Below are positions 36,713 through 45,746 of a DNA stretch of 64,000 nt, piece by piece. Each line of letters opens with the position of its first letter. Within the stretch, counting starts at the first letter, position 1. The notes below the pieces were generated by a model that was given only the letters and a program-made list of their open reading frames with translations, did not search any database and was not told the origin of the DNA. The translations under genes and the position numbers were made by a program. Source of the stretch: Cytophagaceae bacterium UBA7467 (GTDB lineage Bacteria > Bacteroidota > Bacteroidia > Cytophagales > Spirosomataceae); NCBI GenBank assembly GCA_002479785.1, contig DLPD01000029.1:121169-185168 (forward strand), read 5' to 3'.

Positions 36713-37944
36713 TATTCCGTGTAGTCTAAGGATTTACCGAAAGTCTCTTTCAATTGAATAACCGAGTAGATAGCCAAACTAAAGCATAAAACACCCACAT
36801 AGGCGGCAGCTTGAATTAAGCCAACGGAAGGAATCAAAAATTTAAATAATAAAGAAATTGGAATCAAAGCGCCACGAACAAAATTAGGAACCGTCGTTGT
36901 CACCGTCATCCGTAAATTCGTCCCAAACTGTTCAGAAGAGTAGGTCAAAAACACCGCCCAATACCCTCCAAAAAAGCCCAATAAGGTTATCATTACATAG
37001 GCGTGCGTCATAGTAATAGCAGACATTCCAAACAGATAATACAAGCAAATGCCCACAGCGATAAATAAATACGTTAAAACCGCCTTTCCACGGCTTTTCA
37101 GCCACTGACTCAGCGCTCCCGAGGCAAAGTCACCTAGTGCTAGTCCTAAATAGCAAAACATAATCGCATCGCCTCCACTGATTTTTCCATTGATACCGAT
37201 GAGATTAGAAATTTCAGGTGCAGAAAAAACAAGAATTCCGATGATGTACCAAATGGGTAAGCCCATCAGAATACAATACAGGTATTTCTTGAACGTAGCT
37301 CCAGTAGAAAATAGTTGAAAGAAATTACCTCGTTCCACTTGGTCATCCATCTCTGTATACATGGAAGATTCAAAAGTCCCCAAGCGCAATAACAAAAGGG
37401 CTAATCCCATTCCACCACCAATAAAGTAGCAAGTTCTCCACCATTCAGGGTCAGAACTTAACCCTGCAATGATAGGGGCAAAAACGGCACCTGCGGCACC
37501 CACTCCCGCAATGATTAAGGTACCAATACCTCGCTTAGATGGAGGCAATGTTTCATTTACTAGCGTTATACCGGCACCTAATTCCCCCGCTAAACCTATA
37601 CCAGCGATAAATCGCAGAATGGCATAAGTAGTCAAATCTGTCACTAATCCATTCAAGGCATTTGCAGCCGAATAGAGTAAAATAGACCCGAATAAAACCG
37701 ATTTACGTCCTTTCTTATCACCATAAATACCCCATAAAATTCCTCCTAATAACATGCCTCCCATTTGCACATTCATTAGGTTCAAACCTTGATTTAACAA
37801 GTCTTCCCCTTTCAGTCCAAGGCTCATCAAGCTGGGGTTTCTCACCACCGAAAATAAAATGAGGTCGTACACATCCACGAAGTAGCCAAGGGCTGCAACG
37901 GCGATGAGCATTTTGGCTTTAGCTGAAATTGTTTCTTTTTCCAT
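36712..37944 (-). CDS. MFS transporter (sugar/organic acid:H+ symporter type)
   Basis: 410 residues, 12 predicted helices. The MFS signature GDKKGRKSVLFGS lies in the loop after helix 2 and RFIAGIGLAGELGAG in helix 4, the form seen in the metabolite:H+/aromatic acid symporter and SV2-like groups. The loop between helices 6 and 7 carries SMYTEMDDQVERG. Substrate unknown. It is 1 nt after rodA and 1-nt overlapping with the kinase-fold gene, so import and phosphorylation of one compound is a possible pairing (inference). Confidence 0.88.
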   Translation of the reverse strand: MEKETISAKAKMLIAVAALGYFVDVYDLILFSVVRNPSLMSLGLKGEDLLNQGLNLMNVQMGGMLLGGILWGIYGDKKGRKSVLFGSILLYSAANALNGLVTDLTTYAILRFIAGIGLAGELGAGITLVNETLPPSKRGIGTLIIAGVGAAGAVFAPIIAGLSSDPEWWRTCYFIGGGMGLALLLLRLGTFESSMYTEMDDQVERGNFFQLFSTGATFKKYLYCILMGLPIWYIIGILVFSAPEISNLIGINGKISGGDAIMFCYLGLALGDFASGALSQWLKSRGKAVLTYLFIAVGICLYYLFGMSAITMTHAYVMITLLGFFGGYWAVFLTYSSEQFGTNLRMTVTTTVPNFVRGALIPISLLFKFLIPSVGLIQAAAYVGVLCFSLAIYSVIQLKETFGKSLDYTE

Positions 37945-37945
37945 A

Positions 37946-39235
37946 CTAGCGAGAAAGCATGTCAGACCGGTGAGAGTCTAACTTTAAAAAGATAAAAAGT
38001 AAAATAGTAAAGGACCACAAAGAGGACCCACCGTAACTGAAGAATGGCAATGGAATACCCATTATAGGCATCAGGCCAATTGTCATCCCTATATTAACTA
38101 AAAAGTGAAAAAACAGAATTCCTACTAATCCGAAACCATATGCCCTCGCAAATCGCGAGCGCTGCAAGTCTGCTAAATACATCAATCGCCACAAAAATCC
38201 CAAGAAGAAAATAATCATCAACATCACTCCCACAAAACCATGTTCTTCCCCTATTGTGCAGAAAACCATGTCCGTACTTTGCTCCGGAACGAAATCGAAT
38301 TTCGTCTGCGTACCCCCTAAAAATCCTTTCCCCCAAAAGCCCCCCGAACCAATCGCAATCTTCGATTGCGTCACCTGATAACCTAAACCCCGAGGATCAA
38401 AACCAGGGTCAATCAAGACACGAATTCGATTTCTCTGATGTTCTTTTAGTACATTATTTACTACCCAATCCACTAATAAAGCGAGCGTCATAATCCCGGC
38501 AATGGCACCCGAAAGACGCAAATAGGTCTTCGGATCACGTTGCATGTAGATAGGCATAAACAAGACTAATAAGCCCGCTAATATGACTAAAACCACGAAA
38601 ATAATCCATGCATTCACTAACAAGGCAGAAACAAATAAAACAATACCACCAAGAAACAAGGCGGGATAGGTTCCCGGTAATCCCTCACGGTACAACAGGA
38701 TTAAAAAGGAGGCAAAGACCAAGGCAGATCCTGTTTCATTCGACCCAATAATCAAGATCATAGGAATTAAGATGATCAAGGCAGCCTTCCATTGAAAAGG
38801 GAACTTCGTCAAATTGACTAGGGGATCATTCAGGTATTTAGCGAGTAGAAGGGCCGTGGCTGTTTTGGCAAACTCAGCAGGCTGAATGGTCACAGAACCA
38901 AATTTAAACCAGGAGTGAGAACCATTAATGGTCACCCCCAGAAAAGGCACAGCAATCAACAAAAGCAATAACCCTAGGTAAATAAAGAGGGCAAAGGATT
39001 CAAAAAAACGAAAATCAATCACCAGAATGCAGACAATCAATACGAAGCTTGTAGCGATCCACACGAGTTGCTTACCCGCATTGGAATTATAAAAAGCGGG
39101 ATCAGAGAAAGCCAAAGGCGCATCCGGACTATAGACGGCAGAATAGATATTCAACCAGCCTAAGCCCACGAACAAGACATAGAATCCCACAGTGATCCAG
39201 TCAATCCGGCCTTGTATGTGATTCGAATCTGTCAT
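37946..39235 (-). CDS. rodA: Rod-shape peptidoglycan polymerase RodA
   Basis: SEDS-family glycosyltransferase, 429 residues, about 10 transmembrane helices. Conserved SEDS blocks: GSHSWFKFGSVTIQPAEFAKTATALLLAKYL, the large periplasmic loop region IALGSGG-type segment (IAIGSGGFWGKGFLGG), FVPEQSTDMVFCTIGEEHGFVG, and the C-terminal PLPFFSYGGSSLW. Polymerises glycan strands during elongation with PBP2. Overlaps mrdA by 4 nt; the pair is the standard elongasome unit. Confidence 0.95.
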   Translation of the reverse strand: MTDSNHIQGRIDWITVGFYVLFVGLGWLNIYSAVYSPDAPLAFSDPAFYNSNAGKQLVWIATSFVLIVCILVIDFRFFESFALFIYLGLLLLLIAVPFLGVTINGSHSWFKFGSVTIQPAEFAKTATALLLAKYLNDPLVNLTKFPFQWKAALIILIPMILIIGSNETGSALVFASFLILLYREGLPGTYPALFLGGIVLFVSALLVNAWIIFVVLVILAGLLVLFMPIYMQRDPKTYLRLSGAIAGIMTLALLVDWVVNNVLKEHQRNRIRVLIDPGFDPRGLGYQVTQSKIAIGSGGFWGKGFLGGTQTKFDFVPEQSTDMVFCTIGEEHGFVGVMLMIIFFLGFLWRLMYLADLQRSRFARAYGFGLVGILFFHFLVNIGMTIGLMPIMGIPLPFFSYGGSSLWSFTILLFIFLKLDSHRSDMLSR

Positions 39236-41088
39236 TTCTTTGTGGAATCTGGGGCTGCCTTTTTACGCACCACACTGTATGCATTAGGCAGGTAATTCAT
39301 GTTCATAAACTTGGTTTCCACCGCCTTGCGGTCTACCTTACGTTTCAAGTATTTCTCCACCACTAGGGAGGCAATAGGTGCCGCAGCAGATCCACCGAAA
39401 CCAGCGTTCTCCACAAATACCGCAATGGCAATCTTCGGATTATCACGTGGAGCGAAGGCGATGAAGATGGAGTGATCTTTGCCTTTTTGGTTTTGAGATG
39501 TACCCGTCTTACCCACCATTTTAATATCTGGAATACGGCCATCCGCCTCTACCGTTCCATGGGTCACTGCGTCTTCCATTCCATCGATGACCACATTGAA
39601 ATACTTAGACTCTACCCCTACTTTCACAGGCGTCTTGTAGAAAGGGTCAATCGACTTCTGCAGACCTACTCCTTTCACCACATGAGGAGGAATGTACCAA
39701 CCCCGATTCGCAATAATCGCGGCTAAATTGGCCATCTTCAAGGGGCTCACCACAATTTCACCTTCGCCAATACTGATCGAATAAATGTTTGAAAACTTCC
39801 ACATTTTTTCGCCTTTGTAAACGGAGTTATAATATTCCACATTAGGCAGAATACCTTTCTTCTCATTTCCTAAATCCACCCCAAGTTTACGTCCAAAGCC
39901 GAAATTAGCCACTAAATCAGCCCAACGCTGCAAACCTTTAGCGGAGCGTTCATAAGTATCTCCGGATGTATTATCGTAAATCATCTTACGGAATGCGTGG
40001 TAGAAATAGGGATTACAGGAAACGCGAATCGCTCCACGCAAATCTACTGGTCCGTGGCCGTGGCATTTCACCGGTGCCCCTGCGTGGGAAAACACCGTTC
40101 CTGGTCCAATAAATCCTAATTGCTGTCCCACCAAGGCTTGTACTAGTTTAAAGGTTGAACCAGGGCGGTAATAGGCTGATGGCGGACGGTTCAATAAAGG
40201 CTTCAGGGGATCTAAAGCCAGTTGCTGGTAGTATTTGGAAAAATTATTTCCGGTTAAAAGACTCGCATCGTAAGAAGGTGCAGAAACCATCGCCAAAATT
40301 TCACCCGTCGAAGGCTCAATCGCCACTAAACTACCCACCTTGTGCTGCATCAAGCTATCCGCATATTCTTGAATTGCAAGATCGATGGAGGTATATAAAT
40401 TATTGCCAGAAACGGGATTAATATTCAAAGAACCATTCTTATAATCCCCTTTTTCCACCCCATTGCTATTCACCATTCGGTATTTTACCCCACGTTGACC
40501 GCGCAATGTTTCCTCATAGAATGACTCGATGCCTGAGATTCCCACATAGTCACCTTGTCGGTAATAATCGTCCTTCTGATCTTCCAAGGCATTCTGACTA
40601 ATTTCAGCCACATAGCCTAAGGCATTTGAAAAAGAGCGCGACTGGTAGGTACGAAAGGCATTGGTTTCAAAAAAGAAGCCTGGAAAATCCACCATCGCAT
40701 CTTGCACACTAGCAAAATCTTCCTTGGATAAATGCTTCAAAAATAAACTAGGTTTTACCCGTGAATAGGCACGAGCGCGCTGGGTCGTTTTGATAAAATA
40801 CTCTTTCGTCACCCGGAAAACCCGGCAAAAATGATTCGTATCCTTTACGACTGCTTTCCGTGGAATCATGTACAAATCGTACACCGGCGTGTTGTAGACA
40901 ATTAATTTTCCGTACCGGTCATAGACCTCGCCACGAAAAGGAATCTGAATAATCTTGCGAATGGCGTTATTGTCTGCGGCTTTTTCGTAGGTATCATCAA
41001 TCACCTGTAGGAAAAATAATTTCCCTATGAACAGGAGCCCCACAATGCTGAAGAACAAAAAGATAAGATTTCGCCGCTGATTAAACAA
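39232..41088 (-). CDS. mrdA: Penicillin-binding protein 2
   Basis: Class B transpeptidase of the elongasome, 618 residues. One N-terminal membrane anchor (about 8-30), pedestal/dimerisation domain (RGEVYDRYGKLIVYNTPVYDLY), then the transpeptidase domain with SxxK at S311-K314 (PGSTFKLVQ), the SxN motif SCN, and KTG in MVGKTGTSQN. Cross-links nascent glycan in partnership with RodA. mreBCD, commonly just upstream in Bacteroidota, are not in the window; an AtpZ-like gene lies 53 nt upstream instead. Confidence 0.95.
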   Translation of the reverse strand: MFNQRRNLIFLFFSIVGLLFIGKLFFLQVIDDTYEKAADNNAIRKIIQIPFRGEVYDRYGKLIVYNTPVYDLYMIPRKAVVKDTNHFCRVFRVTKEYFIKTTQRARAYSRVKPSLFLKHLSKEDFASVQDAMVDFPGFFFETNAFRTYQSRSFSNALGYVAEISQNALEDQKDDYYRQGDYVGISGIESFYEETLRGQRGVKYRMVNSNGVEKGDYKNGSLNINPVSGNNLYTSIDLAIQEYADSLMQHKVGSLVAIEPSTGEILAMVSAPSYDASLLTGNNFSKYYQQLALDPLKPLLNRPPSAYYRPGSTFKLVQALVGQQLGFIGPGTVFSHAGAPVKCHGHGPVDLRGAIRVSCNPYFYHAFRKMIYDNTSGDTYERSAKGLQRWADLVANFGFGRKLGVDLGNEKKGILPNVEYYNSVYKGEKMWKFSNIYSISIGEGEIVVSPLKMANLAAIIANRGWYIPPHVVKGVGLQKSIDPFYKTPVKVGVESKYFNVVIDGMEDAVTHGTVEADGRIPDIKMVGKTGTSQNQKGKDHSIFIAFAPRDNPKIAIAVFVENAGFGGSAAAPIASLVVEKYLKRKVDRKAVETKFMNMNYLPNAYSVVRKKAAPDSTKK

Positions 41089-41141
41089 TGGAATTAGATT
41101 TTAACCACAAAAATAACGAATTATCCGCGCTTCTACGAACG

Positions 41142-41333
41142 CTATTTGGGAAGACTTTTGATAAGTGCCAAAAGCGCAAAGGCAATCGATCCTAGTGAGA
41201 ATAAAATAGTAAACCAAGGCTTATCCGTCAAAAAATAAGCATCTAAATAGCGCCCAGCAAAAACGCCAGCGACAATCGTGACAAGCATCTGAAAGGCGGC
41301 GCCTAAGAATTTTTGATACGTATTCATATTCAC
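41142..41333 (-). CDS. AtpZ/AtpI-family small membrane protein
   Basis: 63 residues with two transmembrane helices and the motif AGVFAGRYLDAYFLTDKPWFTILFSLGSIAFALLALIK (only parts are diagnostic: G-x3-G-x2-LD then KPWFT), typical of AtpZ, which with AtpI supports c-ring assembly. In relatives it sits at the head of the atp operon. Here it is 6 kb from it and in front of mrdA. Confidence 0.8.
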   Translation of the reverse strand: MNMNTYQKFLGAAFQMLVTIVAGVFAGRYLDAYFLTDKPWFTILFSLGSIAFALLALIKSLPK

Positions 41334-41394
41334 CTAAAATTATCCAATTTTCGGGAAGATAAATCGTAAATTTGAAAATTGTTCTTTTGAACCT

Positions 41395-43428
41395 ATGTAC
41401 CGGAGTTTCGTCATTCTTTTTCTAGCCTTCTTTACCTGGTCTTGTTCTCAGTTCAGCAACAAGCCCACGGCCGTTGCCTTTCACAATGTGAATGCGAAAT
41501 ACAATGCGATTTGGCAAGCATCTCGATTAGATAAAGAATTGCAAAAAAAATACTTTGCGGAGCGTAAAGAAAGTTATAACTCCATTTTGCCCATCGTTCT
41601 TCCACGCGATTCCAGTTTCAGACAAGGGAATGAGAAAGATATCAAAGAATTAATCCGCAAAGCCTCTTTAGTAATCGATCGGCACCAAAATTCCCATTAC
41701 ATCATCGATGCCTATTTACTCATTGCACGGGGTCGTTTATACCAAAACGACCTAAAGAATGCCATCGAAACCTATAAATACGTTAATTCACTAGATATCA
41801 GACCCGAGGCTTTACTCGCCCTATACGAGATTTATCTACAGCAACAGGAATTTAGTTCCGCTGAAAAAATCGAAGAATTCCTGAGTGAAAACCCCTTGAA
41901 CGCCAACGAGAAAAAGCAATTTCTTCTCTTAAAGGCCTATTCTTTTCAATTGCTAAACGAGCCCATCAAAGCCGTTGCTGTCTTGCAGGAGGTTCAACGT
42001 TATCTAAAGAAAGGGGAAGAGAAAGCACGCCTTTCTTTCATCATGGCACAGCTATTGAGCGATAATAATCAACCCGCTCTAGCTTTAGCTAACTACCGAG
42101 AAGTCCTAAAAAATAAACCAAGTTACGATTTACAACTACAGGCAAATCTCGCCATACACGAACAAGAAGGCAATTTAACGGCTTTGCTCAATATGTTGAA
42201 TGACCCTAAAATTGAGGAAAGCAAATCCCTTATTTACGTCAAAATTGGTCAATACTATTACGGAAAGAAAGACTTCAAAAAAGCCAAGGAGAATTGGGAG
42301 AAAGGCGGAGAAAACAATCCAAACAAGGGCGAATTATTCTTTCAATTAGGGGGCTTATTTGCCAAGCAAATGAAGGATTATGACCTAGCTGCCCATTATT
42401 ATGATAGCGCAGCGACCTATCTCGCATCTAATCATCCGGAATATGCCAAGGCTCAAAAACTGAAAAAATCCTGGGGAAACTACAGCGGCTTTGCCAAACA
42501 AATTAGCCTACAAGATTCCTTACTACGCTTAGCAAACCTTGATCCTTCAGCCTTGCATGCTTTGTTTTTAAAACAGCAGAAGGATACCGTTAAAACCGTT
42601 GTACAGAAAACGGTTGCGCCTGTTTTTACTAGACGTCCCTTTAACGCAGATCAACAAAACTTCTATTTTAACAATGAACAAGCCCGCATACAAGGAGCAA
42701 TAGAATTTAGTAACCGTTGGGGGAATCGAACGCTGGAAGATTTTTGGAATCGAAGAAACAAAAATGCCACGATGACCCAAGCCGTTGCGAGCAACGTACC
42801 TGTAGAGAAAACAGTGCGCACAGAATCTTTGCAAGAAGAGAACTGGCTAAAAGCCATTCCTTCGACGCCCGAGGCTAAGTTAAAAGTAGGAAAAACGATC
42901 GAAGAATCTTTGTTCAAACTAGGCAAATTAGCCCGTTTGGAATTAGGCGAAAATGAGTTAGCGAATGCGGCACTGAAACGCTTGTTGACGGAATATCCGA
43001 GCACAGCATACGAAGCAGAAGCCTTGTATATACTTTATTTAAGTAATGATGGAGCATCGAAAACAGCCTTCCGCTCTCAATTATTTGAACGCTTTCCTGG
43101 AAGCTATTTTAAGACGATGATTCTCAAATTGGAAAACGGCATCCTGTCTGAAAACAAAGAAATACTGGCTCAAAAGAAATACGAAGTGGCTTTTGAACGT
43201 TTTAAAGCCGGACAATTTGCCGAAAGTTATGAATCTTGCCTTTTTGCCCAACAAAACTACCCAGGTAGCAAATTGGAAGATAAAATTGTATTTTTAATGG
43301 CGCTTTCAAAAGCGGGGTTACACGAGACAGTAGAAGCGAAACGAATGCTTGAAGAATTTATCCCATTATTCCCAGCAAGTCCGCTTGTGAAAGAGGCCAC
43401 TGAAATGCTTAAGCTGATTAACAAATGA
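41395..43428 (+). CDS. TPR-repeat lipoprotein, SprE/PorW-like
   Basis: 677 residues. Lipoprotein signal with FTWSC (Cys17), then FHNVNAKYNAIWQASRLDKE, which resembles the N-terminus of the SprE/PorW lipoproteins that couple the type IX secretion motor to the outer-membrane complex. The remainder is helical TPR-like repeats in two blocks (about 85-350 and 510-675) separated by a less ordered linker with many Asn/Arg/Thr. Assignment to SprE/PorW is by resemblance, not alignment. A TAAATTTG box at 41367-41374 may be its -7 element. Overlaps the PBP1A start by 4 nt. Confidence 0.62.
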   Translation: MYRSFVILFLAFFTWSCSQFSNKPTAVAFHNVNAKYNAIWQASRLDKELQKKYFAERKESYNSILPIVLPRDSSFRQGNEKDIKELIRKASLVIDRHQNSHYIIDAYLLIARGRLYQNDLKNAIETYKYVNSLDIRPEALLALYEIYLQQQEFSSAEKIEEFLSENPLNANEKKQFLLLKAYSFQLLNEPIKAVAVLQEVQRYLKKGEEKARLSFIMAQLLSDNNQPALALANYREVLKNKPSYDLQLQANLAIHEQEGNLTALLNMLNDPKIEESKSLIYVKIGQYYYGKKDFKKAKENWEKGGENNPNKGELFFQLGGLFAKQMKDYDLAAHYYDSAATYLASNHPEYAKAQKLKKSWGNYSGFAKQISLQDSLLRLANLDPSALHALFLKQQKDTVKTVVQKTVAPVFTRRPFNADQQNFYFNNEQARIQGAIEFSNRWGNRTLEDFWNRRNKNATMTQAVASNVPVEKTVRTESLQEENWLKAIPSTPEAKLKVGKTIEESLFKLGKLARLELGENELANAALKRLLTEYPSTAYEAEALYILYLSNDGASKTAFRSQLFERFPGSYFKTMILKLENGILSENKEILAQKKYEVAFERFKAGQFAESYESCLFAQQNYPGSKLEDKIVFLMALSKAGLHETVEAKRMLEEFIPLFPASPLVKEATEMLKLINK

Positions 43429-45746
43429 TAGAACCCAAAAAGGAATCTAAATTGAATAAAATTACCTTAGCCTACAAGATCTTTGGAGGCACACTCCTAT
43501 TTGCCATCCTGTTTATTACGGCGGTGAATTATAATTTCTTGTGGCTTTTTGGAGGAATGCCTAGCCTGCAAGAATTAGAAAACCCGAAAAGCCAAGAAGC
43601 CTCCTTGTTGATTTCAGAGGATGGGGAAGAAATAGGGAAATACTTTCGAGAAAATCGCAATCCAGTGGAATTCGAGCAACTTTCTCCCATTTTAGTAAAT
43701 ACATTAATGGCGACGGAAGATGCGCGTTTCATCAGCCATTCCGGCATCGATGTTCGCTCGATGGCGAGGGTACTATTTACGTTCGGTACTTCTGGTGGAG
43801 GAAGTACGATTTCCCAGCAATTAGCGAAGAACCTGTTTCATACCCGATCTTTAGAATACGGAGAGGATGACCCCATTTATATGGGTTTGTTGATGAAAGT
43901 GGGAGGATTGAAGACGGCGATTGCCAAAATCAAAGAATGGATTTTAGCCATCAAATTAGAGAGACGCTACACCAAGCAGGAAATTTTAGCGATGTATTTG
44001 AATGAGGTTAGCTTTGGCAATAATGCCTATGGAATCCAAGTCGCCTGCCGCACCTATTTCCAAAAAAACGTTCAGACGGTTACCTATCCAGAAGCAGCAA
44101 CGTTAATCGGTTTATTGCAAAATCCTTCTCTTTACGACCCACGCATTCGCCCAGAACGCACCTTAGCACGTCGCAACACGGTTCTTGGTCAATTAGCAAA
44201 ATATGAATACTTGACGGAAGAGGATGCGGAAAAGATGAAGGCTGACCCACTGAATTTAAAATACAAGGTAGAGAATCAAAATACCGGTGCTGCGCCGTAT
44301 TTGCGAGAGTCGATCCGAAAAGAGATTTTGGGGATCATCCAAGAAATCAACAAAGACCGCCCAGAAGACCAACAATTGAATTTGTATACCAGCGGCTTGC
44401 GCATTCATACGACCATTGATTCGCGGATGCAGAAATACGCGCAGGATGCGGTACAAGAACATATGAAAGCGGAGCAAATCGCATTTAATCAGCATTGGGC
44501 TGGCAGAAATCCGTGGGTAAACGAAAAGATGCAAGAGATTAAGGGCTTCATTTCTACGGCAATGAAACGCACACAACGCTACCGTGACTTGATGGAGGCC
44601 TACAACAATGATGAGATGCGGGTTTGGGAAGAATTAAATCGCCCCATCAAAATGACTGTCTTCTCCTACCATGGGGATATCGACACGACTTTAAGCCCAT
44701 TAGACTCGATGCGTTACTATAAACGCATTCTGAATGTGGGAATGATGTCCATGGACCCTACAAATGGACACGTAAAGGCTTGGATAGGCGGCATTAATTA
44801 CAAGTATTTCAAATATGATCATGTCGCCCAAAGTAAGCGTCAGCCAGGCTCTACCTTCAAACCATTCGTTTATGGGGCGGCCATCGAAAACGAGATCGCT
44901 ACTCCTTGCGATAAATACGTAGATGAGCCGGTGACTTTTGGGACAGAGGATGGATTAACAAACGACACCTGGACTCCCCAAAACTCCGACGGCAAATACA
45001 GTTACGAAAGTTTAACGCTACGCCGTGCGATGGGTCGCTCCATTAATACGATTTCAGCTAAATTAATGAAAGCCTTAGGTGCTGGCAAAATCGCAGACTT
45101 TGCTCACAAAGCAGGGATTACTAGCCCCTTATACGAAGGCCCCGCCCTTTGTTTAGGAACCTCCGAAGTATCTGTATTTGAACAAGTGTCTGCCTACAGC
45201 ACCTTTGCGAATGGTGGCGAAAAAATCGACCCCATTATTATCTTAAAGATTACGGATAAAAATGGAGTTGTGCTTCGGGAGTTCTCTCCTACCGCTAAAG
45301 CAGTCATGAAACCTGAAACGGCTTATTTGATGACCTTTATGTTACAAGGCGCAGTACGCGAGCCAGGTGGAACGGCAGAAGGCTTGAACCGCAGCTTTAT
45401 CGCAGCTGGTAATGAAATCGGGGCTAAAACCGGTACCACATCAAACTTCTCCGATGGTTGGTTTATGGGTGTCACCCAAAAATTAGTCACTGGCGTTTGG
45501 GTAGGTGGTGACGACCGAAGTATTCACTTTAGAAATATTCAACTAGGTCAGGGTGCTAAAATGGCCATGCCTGCCTTTACAAAGTTTATGGAAAAAGTAT
45601 ATAGCGATCGATCCCTTGCGCTTGACGGATATCAAAAAATACCTTTTATCAAACCTGAAAATATAGCCTTTGACTTTAGTTGTGTAGGAGGAATTGGAGG
45701 GGATTCCACCTTAACTAGTTCAACTGCAACCGCCTTACCTGAATGA
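43425..45746 (+). CDS. Penicillin-binding protein 1A, bifunctional
   Basis: 773 residues. Single N-terminal membrane helix, glycosyltransferase 51 domain (catalytic Glu in MATEDARFISHSGID; GGSTISQQLAKNLF; LERRYTKQEILAMYLNEVSFGNNAYG), then a transpeptidase domain with SxxK in RQPGSTFKPFVYG, SIN in GRSINTISAK and KTGTT in GAKTGTTSNFSDGW. Builds and cross-links peptidoglycan. Sits in a three-gene operon with 4-nt overlaps on both sides (TPR lipoprotein before, cytochrome c/FG-GAP lipoprotein after). Confidence 0.95.
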   Translation: MIEPKKESKLNKITLAYKIFGGTLLFAILFITAVNYNFLWLFGGMPSLQELENPKSQEASLLISEDGEEIGKYFRENRNPVEFEQLSPILVNTLMATEDARFISHSGIDVRSMARVLFTFGTSGGGSTISQQLAKNLFHTRSLEYGEDDPIYMGLLMKVGGLKTAIAKIKEWILAIKLERRYTKQEILAMYLNEVSFGNNAYGIQVACRTYFQKNVQTVTYPEAATLIGLLQNPSLYDPRIRPERTLARRNTVLGQLAKYEYLTEEDAEKMKADPLNLKYKVENQNTGAAPYLRESIRKEILGIIQEINKDRPEDQQLNLYTSGLRIHTTIDSRMQKYAQDAVQEHMKAEQIAFNQHWAGRNPWVNEKMQEIKGFISTAMKRTQRYRDLMEAYNNDEMRVWEELNRPIKMTVFSYHGDIDTTLSPLDSMRYYKRILNVGMMSMDPTNGHVKAWIGGINYKYFKYDHVAQSKRQPGSTFKPFVYGAAIENEIATPCDKYVDEPVTFGTEDGLTNDTWTPQNSDGKYSYESLTLRRAMGRSINTISAKLMKALGAGKIADFAHKAGITSPLYEGPALCLGTSEVSVFEQVSAYSTFANGGEKIDPIIILKITDKNGVVLREFSPTAKAVMKPETAYLMTFMLQGAVREPGGTAEGLNRSFIAAGNEIGAKTGTTSNFSDGWFMGVTQKLVTGVWVGGDDRSIHFRNIQLGQGAKMAMPAFTKFMEKVYSDRSLALDGYQKIPFIKPENIAFDFSCVGGIGGDSTLTSSTATALPE

